Shown piece after piece: positions 22,788-35,339 of a DNA stretch of 64,000 nt. The stretch comes from Cycas panzhihuaensis (lineage: Eukaryota; Cycadophyta). The DNA is taken from contig CM041465.1 in the NCBI GenBank assembly GCA_023213395.1, positions 17,670,001 through 17,734,000 on the forward strand, given 5' to 3'. The number at the start of each line of letters is the position of its first letter. Position 1 is the stretch's first letter. Under the pieces are notes generated by a model. That model searched no databases and was not told the origin of the DNA. It was given only the letters and a program-made list of their open reading frames with translations. The translations under genes were made by a program, and so were the position numbers.

Positions 22788-23034
22788 TGTTATGAACCTC
22801 CTTAAGCAAAGAGGTTTAATTAATTGATTAAATAATTAGGTGCTATTGAACAGGCACAACCTTCCATGAAAGGGGCCTAATATGAATATAAAATTGGGCA
22901 CAAATTGTAATATGGATATCATTTTATCTTATCAATCAATATTTGGTCTATTGACTATAACTTGCCTCAACAGTATTCTGGTGTGCTCTCTTACTCGTTT
23001 TAGTTGTCTTCAAGTTACGAACTGGTTCGTAACA
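22788..23034 (+). repeat. Element F 5' LTR
   Basis: TGTTATGAACC to CGTAACA, with a TATAAAA at 22887-22893. It is followed after two bases by the primer-binding site. Confidence 0.92.
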
Positions 23035-23036
23035 AG

Positions 23037-23047
23037 TGGTATCAGAG
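23037..23047 (+). other. Element F primer-binding site (initiator-Met tRNA)
   Basis: TGGTATCAGAG, the standard plant sequence complementary to the 3' end of initiator-Met tRNA, two bases after the LTR. Confidence 0.9.
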
Positions 23048-24387
23048 TAGATTTGATCTTGTGTGAATTGTTCTAAACGAATTGCATTTGTACATTGACC
23101 CAGTCTTAATTCCATTGCCATTTTCATCATTATATATGCCCATAGTACATCATCATCACGAAGTGCTCTGTTCAAGTTGATTCGTCACCGGTTTGATTGT
23201 CTCATTACTGGTCCCATTCTCGTCACTGAATTCTCGCATCTCTCTTCTCGTCTCGTTGAATTCTAGTCACTGAAATCTCATTCTCGTCAAAACCCACAAT
23301 CATTTTCATCTCATTCTCATCAAAACCACAGCCTATTCTCATCGCATTCTCATCACGACCATATCATTAGTGTGGTGTCTCTACTGATCACAGTTTTTCT
23401 GATCAATTGACTGTATGTTCTAGGCTTATTCTGTCAGCATCATCATCCTCCAATTCATCATAGGGTAGCAGTAATCCTCGATAATTCTACCGTTTGATAT
23501 TTGTTCATCAGTCTGTAGCATCGCTAGCATCACGCTGAATGCTCGAGATATCATTCTCGTCAATCATACGTTTCTACATCTGTCGTCTCTGTCTTCTGTC
23601 TTCCATTTCTGTCTCTGCGTCTATCTTCCATTCATCTTGCAATCGATATACTGTGTACTGCGTTGCCCAATCTCCATGTTAGCTGTCCGTAACGCCTCTC
23701 CGTACTCGTCCTGCCTACTCCGTGTCAAACGCCAGCCAATATATCATTCATTGCGTTATTGTCATCATTTTATTATTCATCTACTCTTTCATCATTAGTT
23801 ATTACAGTTATTCATTCAACACGTAACCAATTCTAAGGCTATTATATATATATATATTGGTGCGTTGCATCATTATTTATTAACTCAGTTTACGTTTCGT
23901 GCGCTCATTGTTATACTCATCCTTTTGCATTCAATTTTTTTTGCTCGGAGGGTAGTTATTCATTTCGCTATATTCATTCTATATACATTCACTTTATAAG
24001 GTTTAAAAATTAAAATTAATTATAAAAAAAAATTCCTTGAATTAAGTAATTATAGAAGAAGTACCATTATACCAAGAGTGGTGATTACGTGGGGGCTAAT
24101 TCAATAAGAAGACTCGGCTTAGACATTATTCTACTCAAAATAATTGGTAAGAAAAAAAAAGAAAAAAATTATTGATCAAGTTTTAAATAAAAGAGTTCAT
24201 AATCACTTCAAAATACCATATAAGTTAATGAATTGGTGAGTCAAACAAAAAAATTAAAATATTAGTGTGGAGTATTGAAGTTTCAATCAATACATAAGAA
24301 TTAATCTTCACTATCAATATTCTTTAATAACCAAAATATGACAGTTAATCAGTGGAGCCATACTTATACAATTATTAAGATAATAAA
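23048..24387 (+). other. Element F leader, with degenerate short repeats
   Basis: Noncoding leader of about 1.3 kb. From about 23219 to 23360 it consists of degenerate copies of TCTCATTCTCATCAAAACC-like units. The rest is AT-rich, with an (AT) run near 23843-23857. No gene is seen. Confidence 0.6.
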
Positions 24388-25500
24388 TCACGAAGACATG
24401 GCGGGGCAATCTTGTTCAAAAAGAGATCGTCGAACCGATCACTTAAGTAGTCCAGACATCAAATGCTCTATTAAATCATACATTACACCAGATATTGGAT
24501 AAATTAACAATCATAGCTACAAACAGCAAAGAAGACATGATTGTTCCAGATTCAGAGGATGAGGCAACGAGTTGGCAATCTCATATCAAAAATCAGACCG
24601 TTAAAAAATATTCCAGTCCTCAGACAACTCCCATTAATACTGAAAATGAAGCTATCAGAAAATACCTTAATGAGTATCATAATTTAACCCCTGAAGAATA
24701 GAAAATAGTGGGTTTTCAAGCATACTTCAACTGCTTACAAAGTATTCAAACACAAAAAAATAAAAAGTTAGAAAAGATTACTATACAAAATTTCAGTATA
24801 GAGCAAAAATCACATGAGCCAAGAGTATGGATCCAACAAATGGAAACCTATTTTCACTTAATGGAGATTGAGTCAGCAGAGTAAGTTCCATTAGCCATCC
24901 TGCATATGGATGGGATAGCATGCGAATGGTGGCACTTTCTCGAATGAACCTCTTTTGAGATCAACTACCAACTTGGAAAGAATTCATGCATTTATTCATT
25001 GAGCGATGTGAAACCGTATCTAATCGCGATTATTACTGTGAGTTGCGAAAATTAAAGCAAATTGGTTCTGTGGAAGAATATAGTGCAACATTCACAAGGC
25101 TAAGCTATGTGTTAGAAGATATTCTGACTAATTGACTTATCCAGTTATATATAGATGGTCTGATAACAAAGATCCAAGCTGATGTTAAAATTTAAGAACC
25201 AAAGGACCTTAATAAGGTAATACAGTTAACCAAAATACATGAAGATAAACATAATACCTTACATAAAGCATGCATCTCTATATTCCTCCCCCTAGTTGAC
25301 ATGATCTTTTACCAAGTGTTCAACATAGATAAGTATCAATCATCCCGAATCTACCCACCAAACCAATCATTCAAAAAACAAGAGCAAGAAGAGTTAAGAA
25401 GAAAAAACTTATGCTTCAGATGTGAGGAGAAGTGGGAACCTAGGCATCGATGTCAAAAGAACTAGTTATATACAATCAGACTACTGCCAGATAATAATAT
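24388..25500 (+). pseudogene. Element F gag
   Basis: ATG at 24388 is a plausible start (MAGQSCSKRDRR), with a frameshift near 24480. The gag core is recognisable: WIQQMETYFHLMEIESAE (about 24828-24880), ILHMDGIACEWWHFL, then a LKQIGSVEEYSATFTRLSYVLEDI stretch (about 25050-25125). It ends in a zinc knuckle CFRCEEKWEPRHRC (about 25412-25453). The CxxC-EKW-x-HxC form is typical of chromovirus-type gag. Stops and frameshifts make it non-functional. Confidence 0.85.
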
Positions 25501-25559
25501 TGATAAAGAAGAACAAGGATCATAAAATAATCAAGGAAATTATTATGCAGAACATTAAG

Positions 25560-26230
25560 AAAACTATAGTAATCTCGAGGTAGACCATCTACAAATGTCA
25601 CTATCATTTATGAGTAGTTTTAATCAATTAAATACCCTAAAGTTACAAGGATCTATCAAAAATCAAGCTGTAACAATCTTGATAGATTCAGGGAGCACAC
25701 ATAATTTTATTGATTAAAACTGTGCACAATAATTGAGGTTATTTCCATTAAGGACTCCTCATTTCCAGGTCACTGTTGGAGGAAGATAGGTAATCTCTGG
25801 TCAAGGTGTAATGAAGAACCTTAACATCACACTAAATGAAGTCTATATTATAGAAGATTTCTACGTCATCGATGTTGGAGGTATAGATATTGTGTTGGGC
25901 AGTCAATGGCTCAGTACACTTGGAACCTTTGAAATGAATATTCATGAATAATTTATGCAGTTTAAGAAAGAAGGGAGAATCATCACGTTATCAGAAAAAG
26001 GATTGAACAAAACTAAAATCATACCACGCAAGGATCAAGGTGAAGAATTTAAGAAGCAACCACAAGCGTTCCAAAAACACAGCCGAGGTTTTCAACCCAA
26101 AGAATCTTCTAAATACATACAACATCCATCTAATCACCTAATGGACTCTACTACAATGAAGGATAGCGTACATTTAAAGGACTGCAATCGTTCGACTATG
26201 TTTCTAGGCGAAACATCTCAAGAGGGAGGA
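25560..26230 (+). pseudogene. Element F protease and tail
   Basis: The aspartic protease active site ILIDSGSTHNFID (about 25678-25716) and the second block IDIVLGSQWLSTLG (about 25885-25925) are clear. They match the protease of plant chromovirus-type gypsy elements. A non-conserved basic tail (25955-26210) continues without stops up to the polypurine tract. RT should follow but is absent, so the element lost or never had it. Confidence 0.85.
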
Positions 26231-26476
26231 CTTGTTATGAACCTCCTTAAGCAAAGAGGTTTAATTAATTGATTAAATAATTAGGTGCTATTGAACAGGC
26301 ACAACCTTCCATGAAAGGGGCCTAATATGAATATAAAATTGGGCACAAATTGTAATATGGACATCATTTTATCTTATCAATCAATATTTGGTCTATTGAC
26401 TATAACTTGCCTCGGTGATACGGTGTGCTCTCTTGCTCATTTTGGTTGTCTTTAAGTTACGAACTGGTTCGTAACA
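26217..26476 (+). repeat. Element F polypurine tract and 3' LTR
   Basis: A purine-rich AAGAGGGAGGA (26220-26230) precedes the LTR at 26233-26476. The LTR is nearly identical to 22788-23034 except for a short divergent patch near 26413-26422. Confidence 0.88.
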
Positions 26477-26489
26477 GGGCCCCATAGCA

Positions 26490-26535
26490 AAGATCATGGC
26501 ACCACAATCTTTACTGCAGTGTGAATGGCACCCCC
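26490..26535 (+). promoter_or_regulatory. Element B sense-facing palindrome
   Basis: AAGATC-ATG-GCACC-ACA-ATCTT followed by GTGTGAATGGCA. This is the second member of the central pair seen in A (5071-5110) and C (42183-42223, minus). It points toward the RNase H ORF. Confidence 0.45.
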
Positions 26536-26951
26536 CCAAAAGGGGGGGTTTTCCTGCCAAAAACTCAAAAAAGGAGTCTTTTGGGTGGGCCCAGTGGGGC
26601 CCACTGGGACCAAGGTTGCCTAATGCCCTGGTCCCGCCTCTTTCTGGGTCTGATTCGGGCCCTAAGAGGTCACTTCTCACCCTTATGGGGCCTGAAACTA
26701 CATCAAAAATTTTAAAAAAGCACTAAAATTCAAATCACAATTTCAGGTTGGGTTTGGCAATCCACTCACTGGATCTGGTCGCATGGTCGTCATCTCGCCC
26801 TCTAAGTCACTCTAGCTACCTCCTCGCCCTGATCCAATGGTCAGATCTCTCACTGCGTGTCCTAGAAATGGGGTAGCACTCCATTGCGTAAGGGATGAGC
26901 TCTGGATTTCGTACGAGAGCTTGTGAACATGAAATCCTTTTCATTCGTTTT

Positions 26952-26963
26952 TCCTTATATAGG
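26952..26963 (+). promoter_or_regulatory. Candidate internal TATA box (B)
   Basis: TCCTTATATAGG plus a GC-rich flank, conserved with A 5531-5541 and C 41745-41756 (minus), upstream of the RNase H region. Confidence 0.45.
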
Positions 26964-27481
26964 CGAGGCCCCCGTTGGGCACTTCCTCCTTTTTCACCTT
27001 TGAGGTAGCCTTCAAGACCACATTTTTGCCCTGGCTAGCATTGCTTTCTGGTCTAGTTCCTCTTTTTGTCTCCATGGTCTCCTTTCGACCCATTTCCTTT
27101 GGCGCATTAATGATGCCCCAAGCAACTCATTTTTGCCAAAGCCCCTTTTATCTCGTTTTATGTGCCACTCACGTGCATGCCTGAGTTTATACTCATTTGG
27201 CTCATTTCGCCACCCTGGACTCATTTTCGCCACCTATTTTTGCTCCTGACACTCTCGTAAGGAGTGTCCCCTTTGGTCGGGCACCTCTTTGTGCTTCCTT
27301 AAGCCAATTTGGGCACCCCAGAGCCCCTTTTCTGCCATTTTCTTCCCTGTTGGTGTGGTAGCCTTCCCTATCTTTGGGTCACCTCATTGCTAGGCCTTCG
27401 TACCCCTTTACGGCCACTGTCACTAGCCACATAAAGTCCTCTTCTTGCCTCTTTCTTCAGTTTGATTGCACTTCTTTTTAG

Positions 27482-27655
27482 CAGAGAAGTTGTTTATGCT
27501 TGAGAGCCCTGGCATCGACTGTGAGGTCACTACTGGCTTGCTTCCAATCCATCAACGTTTGCCATATTCCCCGGGCCCTTAATGATGAGGCTGATAGCCT
27601 CTTTCACCTCATCCTTAAGCGTCGCCTCCCTCTTCTCAGTGACTGCCTTTGAGAG
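27482..27655 (+). pseudogene. Element B archaeal-type RNase H, C-terminal half only
   Basis: Only the end of the domain remains: CLRALAS, HIPRALN and DEADSL (the last catalytic Asp), then a Leu-rich stretch ending at a stop. Comparison with A and C shows a deletion of roughly 270 bases that removed the start, FTDGGS, NNEAE and the CDSQ block. Translation in B could not give an active enzyme. Confidence 0.75.
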
Positions 27656-27979
27656 ACTTATTTGGATTGCCCATTGCCCAAGTCTCTGGCTGCCTTTCTC
27701 CCAGCTTGTTTGTCTAGTCTACTGGTTGCCCTTACATTATCCATCCCCCTCTTTCATTCATTTCATCTCCAGGTCAACTTCTAGGTGACACATAGGTAGC
27801 CCCTATGTTATCCTCGTCTTTGTCTCCCTTGTCCATGCATTCTGCCATGACACTCGCCTACACCCTTGGTCTACATTCTATTCATGATTTATGACATGTG
27901 CTACTAATAGTTTTTGGTTGCCAGCATTTGCCATCATGCCACACTTCTGAGTGGTGAGGCTCTACTGCCAAGGGAGTAG

Positions 27980-30585
27980 TGTTTCCCAGCTATCGGGAAT
28001 GGACTTGAGATGGGTCGACTTAGGTAAGCATAGGTATATACTTCTCACCTTCAGCTATCACTTGGTAAGAGTTGTTTAGAGTGTTGTTTGATACACGCTT
28101 GTTTGCCATTTATGTGATCGCATTGCTTTCTTGCCTAATCACATTGCTTGTGCCTATTGCATATTATTCAGCCTATGACGACCCACCGTGGGGCACTCCT
28201 CAGCGAGTCATGCATCCCATATGGCACTTAGCTGCCTGCAATACCTCCATAGCTCTGCAAACATCATCGTTGGCCACAATCTACTCGCGTCAACACTCCT
28301 GTCACCGCTCTGAGTCCCCTTCTAGATGTGATAGGACCCCCCCAAGACTTGTCTCTCTCTGTCAGCCACTTGCCAGCCACCTGGGCATGAGCTCCCAGCC
28401 TGCCCAGCCTTTGTACACCCTTTTGTTTGGCTCTAGGCCTTGGGTCTGCCTTAATTTTAACTTTCAGTCCCACACCGCTGCAAACTTAGTGGTACCGTAA
28501 AGTTTGCCGCGATACCGTGGGACTGCGAAGTTTGCCACGGTGTGACTATTTAAACTCATTTTTTAAACCACCTCAGCAATTCCCACTCTTTTTGTAGAAT
28601 CACCATATGGCGCCCTCGAGTATCACCCCCACCATAACCCTAAATGTTCATTTAGGATTAGGGTGAGTATAAAACTAAAAAAACAAGTCATTTGCTCTTC
28701 TTCTTGGTTTATTTTTTAGTTCTACTCCAGCTCTCACTCTACAACCTTCACAAGATCTGCTCCTCTGCTTTGGCCCGTGTTCCACAAGACACCTACTGCA
28801 TCTTAGGCCTTACTCCAGAAGCTTTAGGCTCCCTTTTTTGCAGGTCTATTTCGTGGAAGGAGGGTACTCACAGCATCTCAACAAGTAAACTACAAGATCT
28901 TAGAGTTGCATCCACGTCTGCCTCCCCTTCAGCCTAGGTCTGAAAAGCCTATTTAGCATAGGCGTTTCCCTCTAATTTTTGGCAGAATAAAGCTCCTTCC
29001 TCTTGCTTCAAGGTACTTCTTTAAGGTTCTTTAAGTTTCCTTGTGTTTTCCTTTCTTTTGTAAGTAGTTTTTAGTCAATCTTTGCTCCTATTCTTCCATT
29101 TCAGAGGAGCTTGCCTCTTGCTCCTTATTTTGCAGTACTTCTCCTCTCTTCTCCCATAAGCTGACTCTAGGGTGGCTGTGCAAGAGGGCTACATAAGGAT
29201 GGGTGAAGGGAGAAAAGTGGGATCAATCCCCTTATTGGCCTTCTCCCCAAGGGTTTTACCCTTCCCTTCCTTCCTCTTCCATTCCATGCCTCTCTCTGGA
29301 GTTGGGCTAGGGATAGTGAGAGCTTATTTCTAGTTTTGAAACAGCGTTGGTAGCCCTTGCCACGCTAGTTTCAAACCTGCACTCTCAGGTTTTGGGCATC
29401 ACATAAGCCCCTAAACCCGTCCTGGTTAGTTTATGATCCTTGGCTTGCCCCGGCTTGACGATTTACTGCTCATAGAACTTCATCTCTTGGGTTTGTTTAT
29501 GCACCATTTTGTTGGTTTATCACCTCTTTTGTTTGCTATCCCATACAACCATTACACCCTAGTTTCCCCCCCCCATTGAGGCTATGTGGAGGTACTTATG
29601 GGTGAGTTGGCCATTTCGAGACTAACTTCCTCATCTTGGTCATTGCTTAGTGTTGCTTTAATTTGAGTCTTGGTTGGAGGTTTTGGAGTAGAGTGCAATA
29701 TTTTCAACTTGATTTATTAACTACTTCTTATATTCATATACATATTAGGCATATTTGACAGCCCCCTCTTCTGAGAGGGAGAAACCTTTGTTTTGTGATT
29801 GGTAGGTTTACAACAATAGAAGTACGAAGAAGGTGGACTTCTTGACAGGTTAGTCCCTAGCTAGTAGTGCTTACATTTCCTTCTTTGCTTCTTTTTCTAT
29901 TGCTTTTCTTTCACATGTTGGGGAAGGTAAGGTAGCCCCTCATCCGTCCACGACAACCATCACTGACTAGCCATACACCTGCGCGGTGAGTTCCAGTAGA
30001 TGAGTGCGTAAAGAGTGGAAGGGCATAATGTCCCAACCACACATCCTTTCTAGGTATTCTTTGCCCCTTTTTTGTCCTTTTTTTGCCATGTTTCTAATAT
30101 GCACATGTCGCATGCTAAAGATACATAGGAAACAAAAAGGAAAAGAACATATTCTTACATTTATGTATTCTTTTTATAGTTGTTTATATCATGTGTGGAT
30201 AGGTCTTAGGTGTGAGCCACACATTCCTTACACCCCATCTAGCCCACACATAGGCCATCGCATCTCACACACATCTGCTCGCATATTGCCTTCTTCTTCC
30301 CATGAGAAGGCACAACTTCCTAGAGTCCCTCCTCCTCTTCCTGACCATCTAAGGGGTAGGTGGGCCTCCTCTTTTAGGATGACCTAAGGCCTTGCCTTGC
30401 ATCCTTTTCCAGAGATTGCCCTAAGGTAATTAGGCACCATTCGTGGGTACCGAATCTACGCTCTGGTGCATGGATGCCCTGCGTGGTGTTCTTTCTTGCT
30501 GTTAGGATCGCATTTATAGCCCAACCACACCTTAGCTAGTTACACCCTTCTAAGCATAGAAGACCATCCCATAGACGTGATTCCA
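27980..30585 (+). repeat. Element B 3' LTR
   Basis: 2606 bases, TGTTTCCC to TTCCA, preceded by the polypurine tract AAGGGAGTAG and followed by the CCTAC duplication (30586-30590). The palindrome is at 28490-28515, TATA box at 28668-28674 and AATAAA at 28986-28991. It matches 10655-13251 along its length. Confidence 0.92.
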
Positions 30586-31085
30586 CCTACCAAGTTTGGG
30601 ATCAGAGCAAGGACCTCCCTTCTGATTCTCACATCAGCACATCCTAGTTCCTTGTATAATTCTATAAAATACTCCACTAGTGCATCCTTAATGTGCTCTT
30701 GATCTAAAATCTCCTCCCTGTGGTTATTTATCAGAGATTTAATATGATTATTGGCTTTGTGTTTTATAGTTGTCATGTGAAAAAATTTTATATTTCTATC
30801 CCCCTCAATGAGCGACAAGGCTCTAGACTTTTGTTTCTAGAAAATTTCCTCCTTCATCAGAACTCCCTCTAAGTTAGATAAGAGTCTCCTTTCATCCTAG
30901 TCTAAAGGGAGAGACCTCTCTTGCTCCTAAATTTACTCCTCAATGGCTTTTAACTCCTCCAATATTTGATACTTTTTAATAAAGATGTCCCCATGGGAAT
31001 TCTGTTTCCAAGCTTTGATCTAGTGCTTCACCCAATTTAATTTCTTTGAAAATCTCCACATCACACACCCAACCTCTAGGGTCTT
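30586..31085 (-). pseudogene. LINE ORF2, upstream part
   Basis: The minus-strand frame has the segment that lies between endonuclease and RT in plant LINEs: SLIEGDRNIKFFHMTTIKHKA (about 30755-30820) is a standard block of that region. It continues toward the RT blocks at 10320-10654 once element B is set aside. Upstream (30820-31085) is degenerate with stops. The endonuclease is not recognisable, so the LINE is truncated or lost beyond about 31085. Confidence 0.82.
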
Positions 31086-31747
31086 CCACCATTCTAATAA
31101 CTATAACTATATATATATACCTAAAATCACATTTATTTTAATAATAAAAATGAATATTTCACATGAATATTGAATGACATACATTGACAATTTATATAAA
31201 TCTTTAATTCATTGAAAATTAAGTGTTATTATTCATATTTTATAGGTGTTAACACATAGAATCTTTATAAATAAAAGTCATTATTCTTTTTTTTTCTTTT
31301 TTTTTAATTTTCAAACATAAGATAATATCTTTATGTATTAAGTATATTAAAATTTATGATTATTATGCACTCATACGGTTCTCTTTATGCAACACCAATG
31401 ATAGGTATATTTCTAATTTTCATATAGATAATCAAGGTAGTTAGAATTATTATCATGCATATAAGTTGAGGGGGGTTATAGGCATTCACATTTCATTTTT
31501 TCTAAACTAAAATAAAATAAGAGGGAAGGAGATTTATTGCTTCCATATATAGTTGATTTTGATTTCAAATTGACCTAAAAAACTAGTGGTACAATGATGA
31601 AATATTACTCTCTTTTACTACATTTCATATAGGTGCATTAGGGGCTTAGATTATATATCATTTTTATTTGGGTTTTAAACTAACTTACATAGGAGCTAAG
31701 ACATACATTATTATTAAAATTTAATACATACATATATACACACATAC

Positions 31748-31831
<84 letters not shown>

Positions 31832-32284
31832 AAGGTCCTAGATTTATATTGTTATTCTAGGCTCTATGGGGTCTTTCTCCCCCATTAAATTACTTTATAA
31901 CTTTGTTGTACCCTTTAAAGGGTCTTTTGTTTAAACTTTAGATCAAATTTAGTTAAATTTAGGGGATTATTAAGGATTGGTTATTAGGTATCATTCAATT
32001 CATTGCCTAACAAATTCAATGAATACCCCCTCCCCCCTTCTCACTTATATAAATTAATGATATTATTAATTGAAAAGGGAGGATATGTTGGGGATTTTTT
32101 TTCAAAAAAGAAAATCTTAAAGAGAAAATTTTAAGATATAGTGAATAATCATAAGTGACTATGTTGGGAGTGGATGGAGTGGAGTAAGCAACAAAGGAAT
32201 TTAGTGTAGAATTAAATGAGAGAGATGAGACATACCCTTAACATGCTTTCTAGGTATACCATTTAATATTTTATTATACGTACA
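31086..32284. other. AT-rich spacer between the two nests
   Basis: No ORF or element is recognised. It contains the compound microsatellite at 31748-31827 and many A/T runs. It may be ancient decayed repeat sequence. Confidence 0.5.
31748..31827. repeat. Compound microsatellite (GT)14 then (AT)26
   Basis: Uninterrupted GT repeats at 31748-31775 pass directly into AT repeats up to 31827. Confidence 0.95.
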
Positions 32285-32723
32285 CAATAAAAGAATTAAT
32301 GTTGAATTTATTAATTCTTAATTATTTCATTGTAATACATATTTGTAACATATTATAAAATTAGTTTTGTTGAGGGTATTATATTCATGAATGGGTTAAG
32401 TGACAACTTAATGTTGTGAACCTATGTATGTGGGGCTATTTTTGCATATAATATTGTCATATGTAGATTTAGTTTAATCATGCAAGGTGCCAACTGTCAC
32501 CTTTTATGATCATCCATTTTTTATTCCCTCATGCCTCTTATAACTATTATTTGATGTGTATATGAGGCTTTGCATGTAATTAAAAATCATCTTGCAGTAA
32601 TCATATAATGAAGCTTTTGTAATTAATGAAGGGTGACTACTTAATAGCTTTTCTCCCTTCTTTGATTATGCATGTGTGAGACTCAAACTAGGGTTGATGC
32701 TGAGGCTAATTATTAGCCTTTCA
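32285..32723 (+). repeat. Element E 5' LTR
   Basis: It matches 59645-60097. The first two bases are CA where the 3' copy has TG. It ends TTTCA, followed by TTGATATTATAGCC, which is a transition-decayed TTGGTATCAGAGCC primer-binding site. Confidence 0.87.
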
Positions 32724-34680
32724 CTTGATATTATAGCCTCTTTTAGAGCCATAGTTGTTGTCACTAATTACATTAGCCAGATATTTAAAGCTTTCTTTTA
32801 GAACTAGGTTTCCATTAGCAGAAGATAATTCCATGGTGTAACTAGCTCCATAATCCCAACGGGTTCCTTCTTAACATAACTTTGAAAGCCCTCTAAAGGT
32901 ACAAAATCATTTCCATATTATTTATTATCCAAAGCCTCCCCAAGATCTATATAGTACTAAAAATACTTGCAACATCATCCATATCTGTATAATATCATTG
33001 TTTAGGAGCCATAGACATGAAGCACTCCAGGATTAAGGCTGCTGAGTTGAGATATATATGCTTCTAAGCTTAGGTATACTTCATGTGACCTTACAGTGCT
33101 AAGAGATGCCTATGAAAAAGAATAAGACAATGAAGATGGATTTAAAGATGATGCCAGTGAAGGAGTTAAAGACATAAACATAGATAGATTCAATCTGACA
33201 AGGTTAGTTAAAAGACTAAGGAGCACCTAAAATACCATGGCTACCATCAGATTTGAGAATTAAACTGCGCTATGAGCTTTGGTTGTCAAACTTAATGGCT
33301 ATCTACCCAGTCACTACTGGACCATTACAATGGTGTGGTATATTGATACCCTAGTGATTTTGCATGGGTTACCTTTCAACTATGAGCTAGATAATGGTTG
33401 TCATTCTTTTTCATATTTGTGTGACTACATGAGAAATTCTCCTCTTCACAACTCCTCTACATATTATTGATCTCCATATGGAGTTGCATTGGTTGTTATT
33501 CCTTTGTATGGTTATTATTTTTTTATGTGTTGCTTCTCTTTTATGTGAGCTAATAAATCATGCCTCATTCCTTATTGATCATCATACATAGTTCATCTAT
33601 ACAGGTAATGTGATCTTATTGGTAGAAATTAGAGCTTAATTTTACTGACCAAAGTGCAAAGGATGATTTGGGTAACTTCACTAGATTCATCTCACTATTA
33701 ATCTACATTCACTTAACAAAATTATCACATATGACTACTCATATTAATCTTATTTATGCAATCCTCTTACTAGAAGAAACATATTGAGATTTCATAGCCC
33801 TAATAGAGAGATATGGCCCTTTATATCCACACCTATCTTATCATTTTTTAAAAATAAATATTTTTTATTTTTATTTTTATAAATTTTAAAAACTTTAGGT
33901 TATTAAAATTAGAGTATCCATAGAATATTTCTTTTCTAATAAAGGTCCCTAACTAAAAGTTAGTTATTTTATTACTTTTTAATTATTTTTTAGCTTTTGA
34001 ACCATGTTTTTTAGGAATGTTTTCTATTTTTATTGCTTAAAACATAAAATTTTAATACTTTAATGACAAAAGTCTTTTTAATAAAATGAAACATTAAGAA
34101 CTCTTAAATTAATAACTAATTATTAGCCTTACAAGGAGAATAATTAGGACCCCTAAAGCTATCACTCCACACATACTAGTGGGTTTTCTCAAAATATATA
34201 TATAATAGAGGAGGACATTAGCTATTAGGTGTATTAAGTAGTAGGTTAACATGTTATACCAAAAAATATTGGAGTTTGGAGACTAGGCTAAACTCAAAGT
34301 GGGTGAGCACCTTGGTTGTTAAATGTGCCCTTAGACAAAGATCTATTATTCAAGTCATTAATCCAATGTAGGTGGGTCAATGATGTTAGTTAGGAAGTCA
34401 AGCCTTCTATAGCGCCTATGTACTTTTGGGTATATTGGGTCCCTAAGCTTTCACTTATGAGTAAGTATGCCATCAAACAAGATTATCTCAACTACTAAGG
34501 GCTATTAGGATTGGAGATATTAAGACATAGATCCTAGATTAGCATACCTTTTTTAAGTAGGTAGTACATATATTTCAGACATTATGACACTTCATATAGT
34601 TGCAACTAATATATTTAAACTTTATGCTCAAATCCCAACTCTACTCCACTCCATTTGTAGGATCTATTGTAGAACACTTG
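32724..34680 (+). other. Element E leader region, no recognisable genes
   Basis: Nearly 2 kb of AT-rich sequence between the primer-binding site and the first gag-like blocks. It is longer than a usual copia leader. ORFs such as 33279-33470 show no family feature. It may include decayed gag N-terminal sequence or another old insertion. Confidence 0.4.
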
Positions 34681-34689
34681 ACATAGATC

Positions 34690-35334
34690 AAACAGATCAA
34701 AAATTAGTTAGTAATTTTGCGTCAACAACTAGATGGCAATGATCTTACATCTAATGTAGTGAATGTTTTACCAACTAGATATAATTCCCTTATATCTAAT
34801 CTATCTTAGACAAATTGACTTACCACTCTTGACTTTAATATATTTGAGAGTCTACTACTCTAAGAAGAATCTATTTTAAATAGATTAGGGAATCTAGGTA
34901 CCTCCTCTTCTACATCAGCATTTGTAGTTTGTCATAGAGGAAGATAACAATGTCCACATTTGATTCAATAGTTTGATTTAATAAATTTGAATTAACAGTA
35001 ATACCAATAATATTATCCTCAACCACTATATACTCCTCAGATTGTTTGCTACTATTATGGCAAATTTAGACATATTACACCTAATTATAGGAAAAAGAGA
35101 TCTAACCTTTGACAATAATTGTTTTAGAATTTCCCTACCATGTGATGTAATTACAATTGTAGACATGATAATTACTCGGGACCATAAAGACAAAATCAGC
35201 CTAACTATCAAGGATCAAGGAGACAAAATCAAAATCCAACTAGTAGAATAGAAATTGAAACTAGAGATAGAATTAAAATCAAGGTGGCAATATGGTTATC
35301 TCACAAAATCTCTTCTTTGTTGTATTAACTGAAA
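34690..35334 (+). pseudogene. Element E gag remnant
   Basis: Copia gag-like text is readable: LDGNDLTSNVVNVLPTRYNS (about 34731-34790) and ESLLL*EESILNRLGNLG (about 34850-34905). It leads to a zinc knuckle CYYYGKFRHITPNY (about 35048-35090), where the second and last Cys read Tyr (G-to-A changes). The frame then runs into the D insertion at 35335. Stops are common. Confidence 0.7.
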
Positions 35335-35339
35335 AGAGT

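Larger units (their letters stand above)
22788..26476 (+). mobile_element. Element F: short gypsy element with gag and protease only
   Basis: It is bounded by LTRs of 247 and 244 bases (TGTTATGAACC ... TTCGTAACA) and a GGGCC duplication, nested inside B. The internal 3.2 kb has an initiator-Met primer-binding site (TGGTATCAGAG, 23037-23047), a long leader, a decayed gag, a protease and a polypurine tract, but no RT, RNase H or integrase. It would have needed enzymes from another element. The LTRs differ at a handful of sites and one short patch, so F is younger than B. Confidence 0.9.
10655..30585 (+). mobile_element. Element B: complete Tat-like Ty3/gypsy retrotransposon (dead), carrying element F
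   Basis: It is bounded by two near-identical LTRs and a CCTAC duplication, and inserted in the LINE. It is about 19.9 kb long, or about 16.2 kb without the nested element F. Order: 5' LTR, primer-binding site, gag-pol (13511-20106), antisense gene (20725-22588), central regulatory region split by F, partial archaeal-type RNase H (27482-27655), polypurine tract, 3' LTR. LTR divergence counted by eye over some 230 bases is about 6%, mostly transitions. The coding frame has many stops and one frameshift. Confidence 0.92.

Noticed and set aside
23037-23047. Possible tRNA fragment
   Set aside because: It is the initiator-Met primer-binding site of element F. No cloverleaf surrounds it.
33279-33470. 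ORF in the E leader
   Set aside because: No motif, AT-rich, and no counterpart elsewhere in the window.
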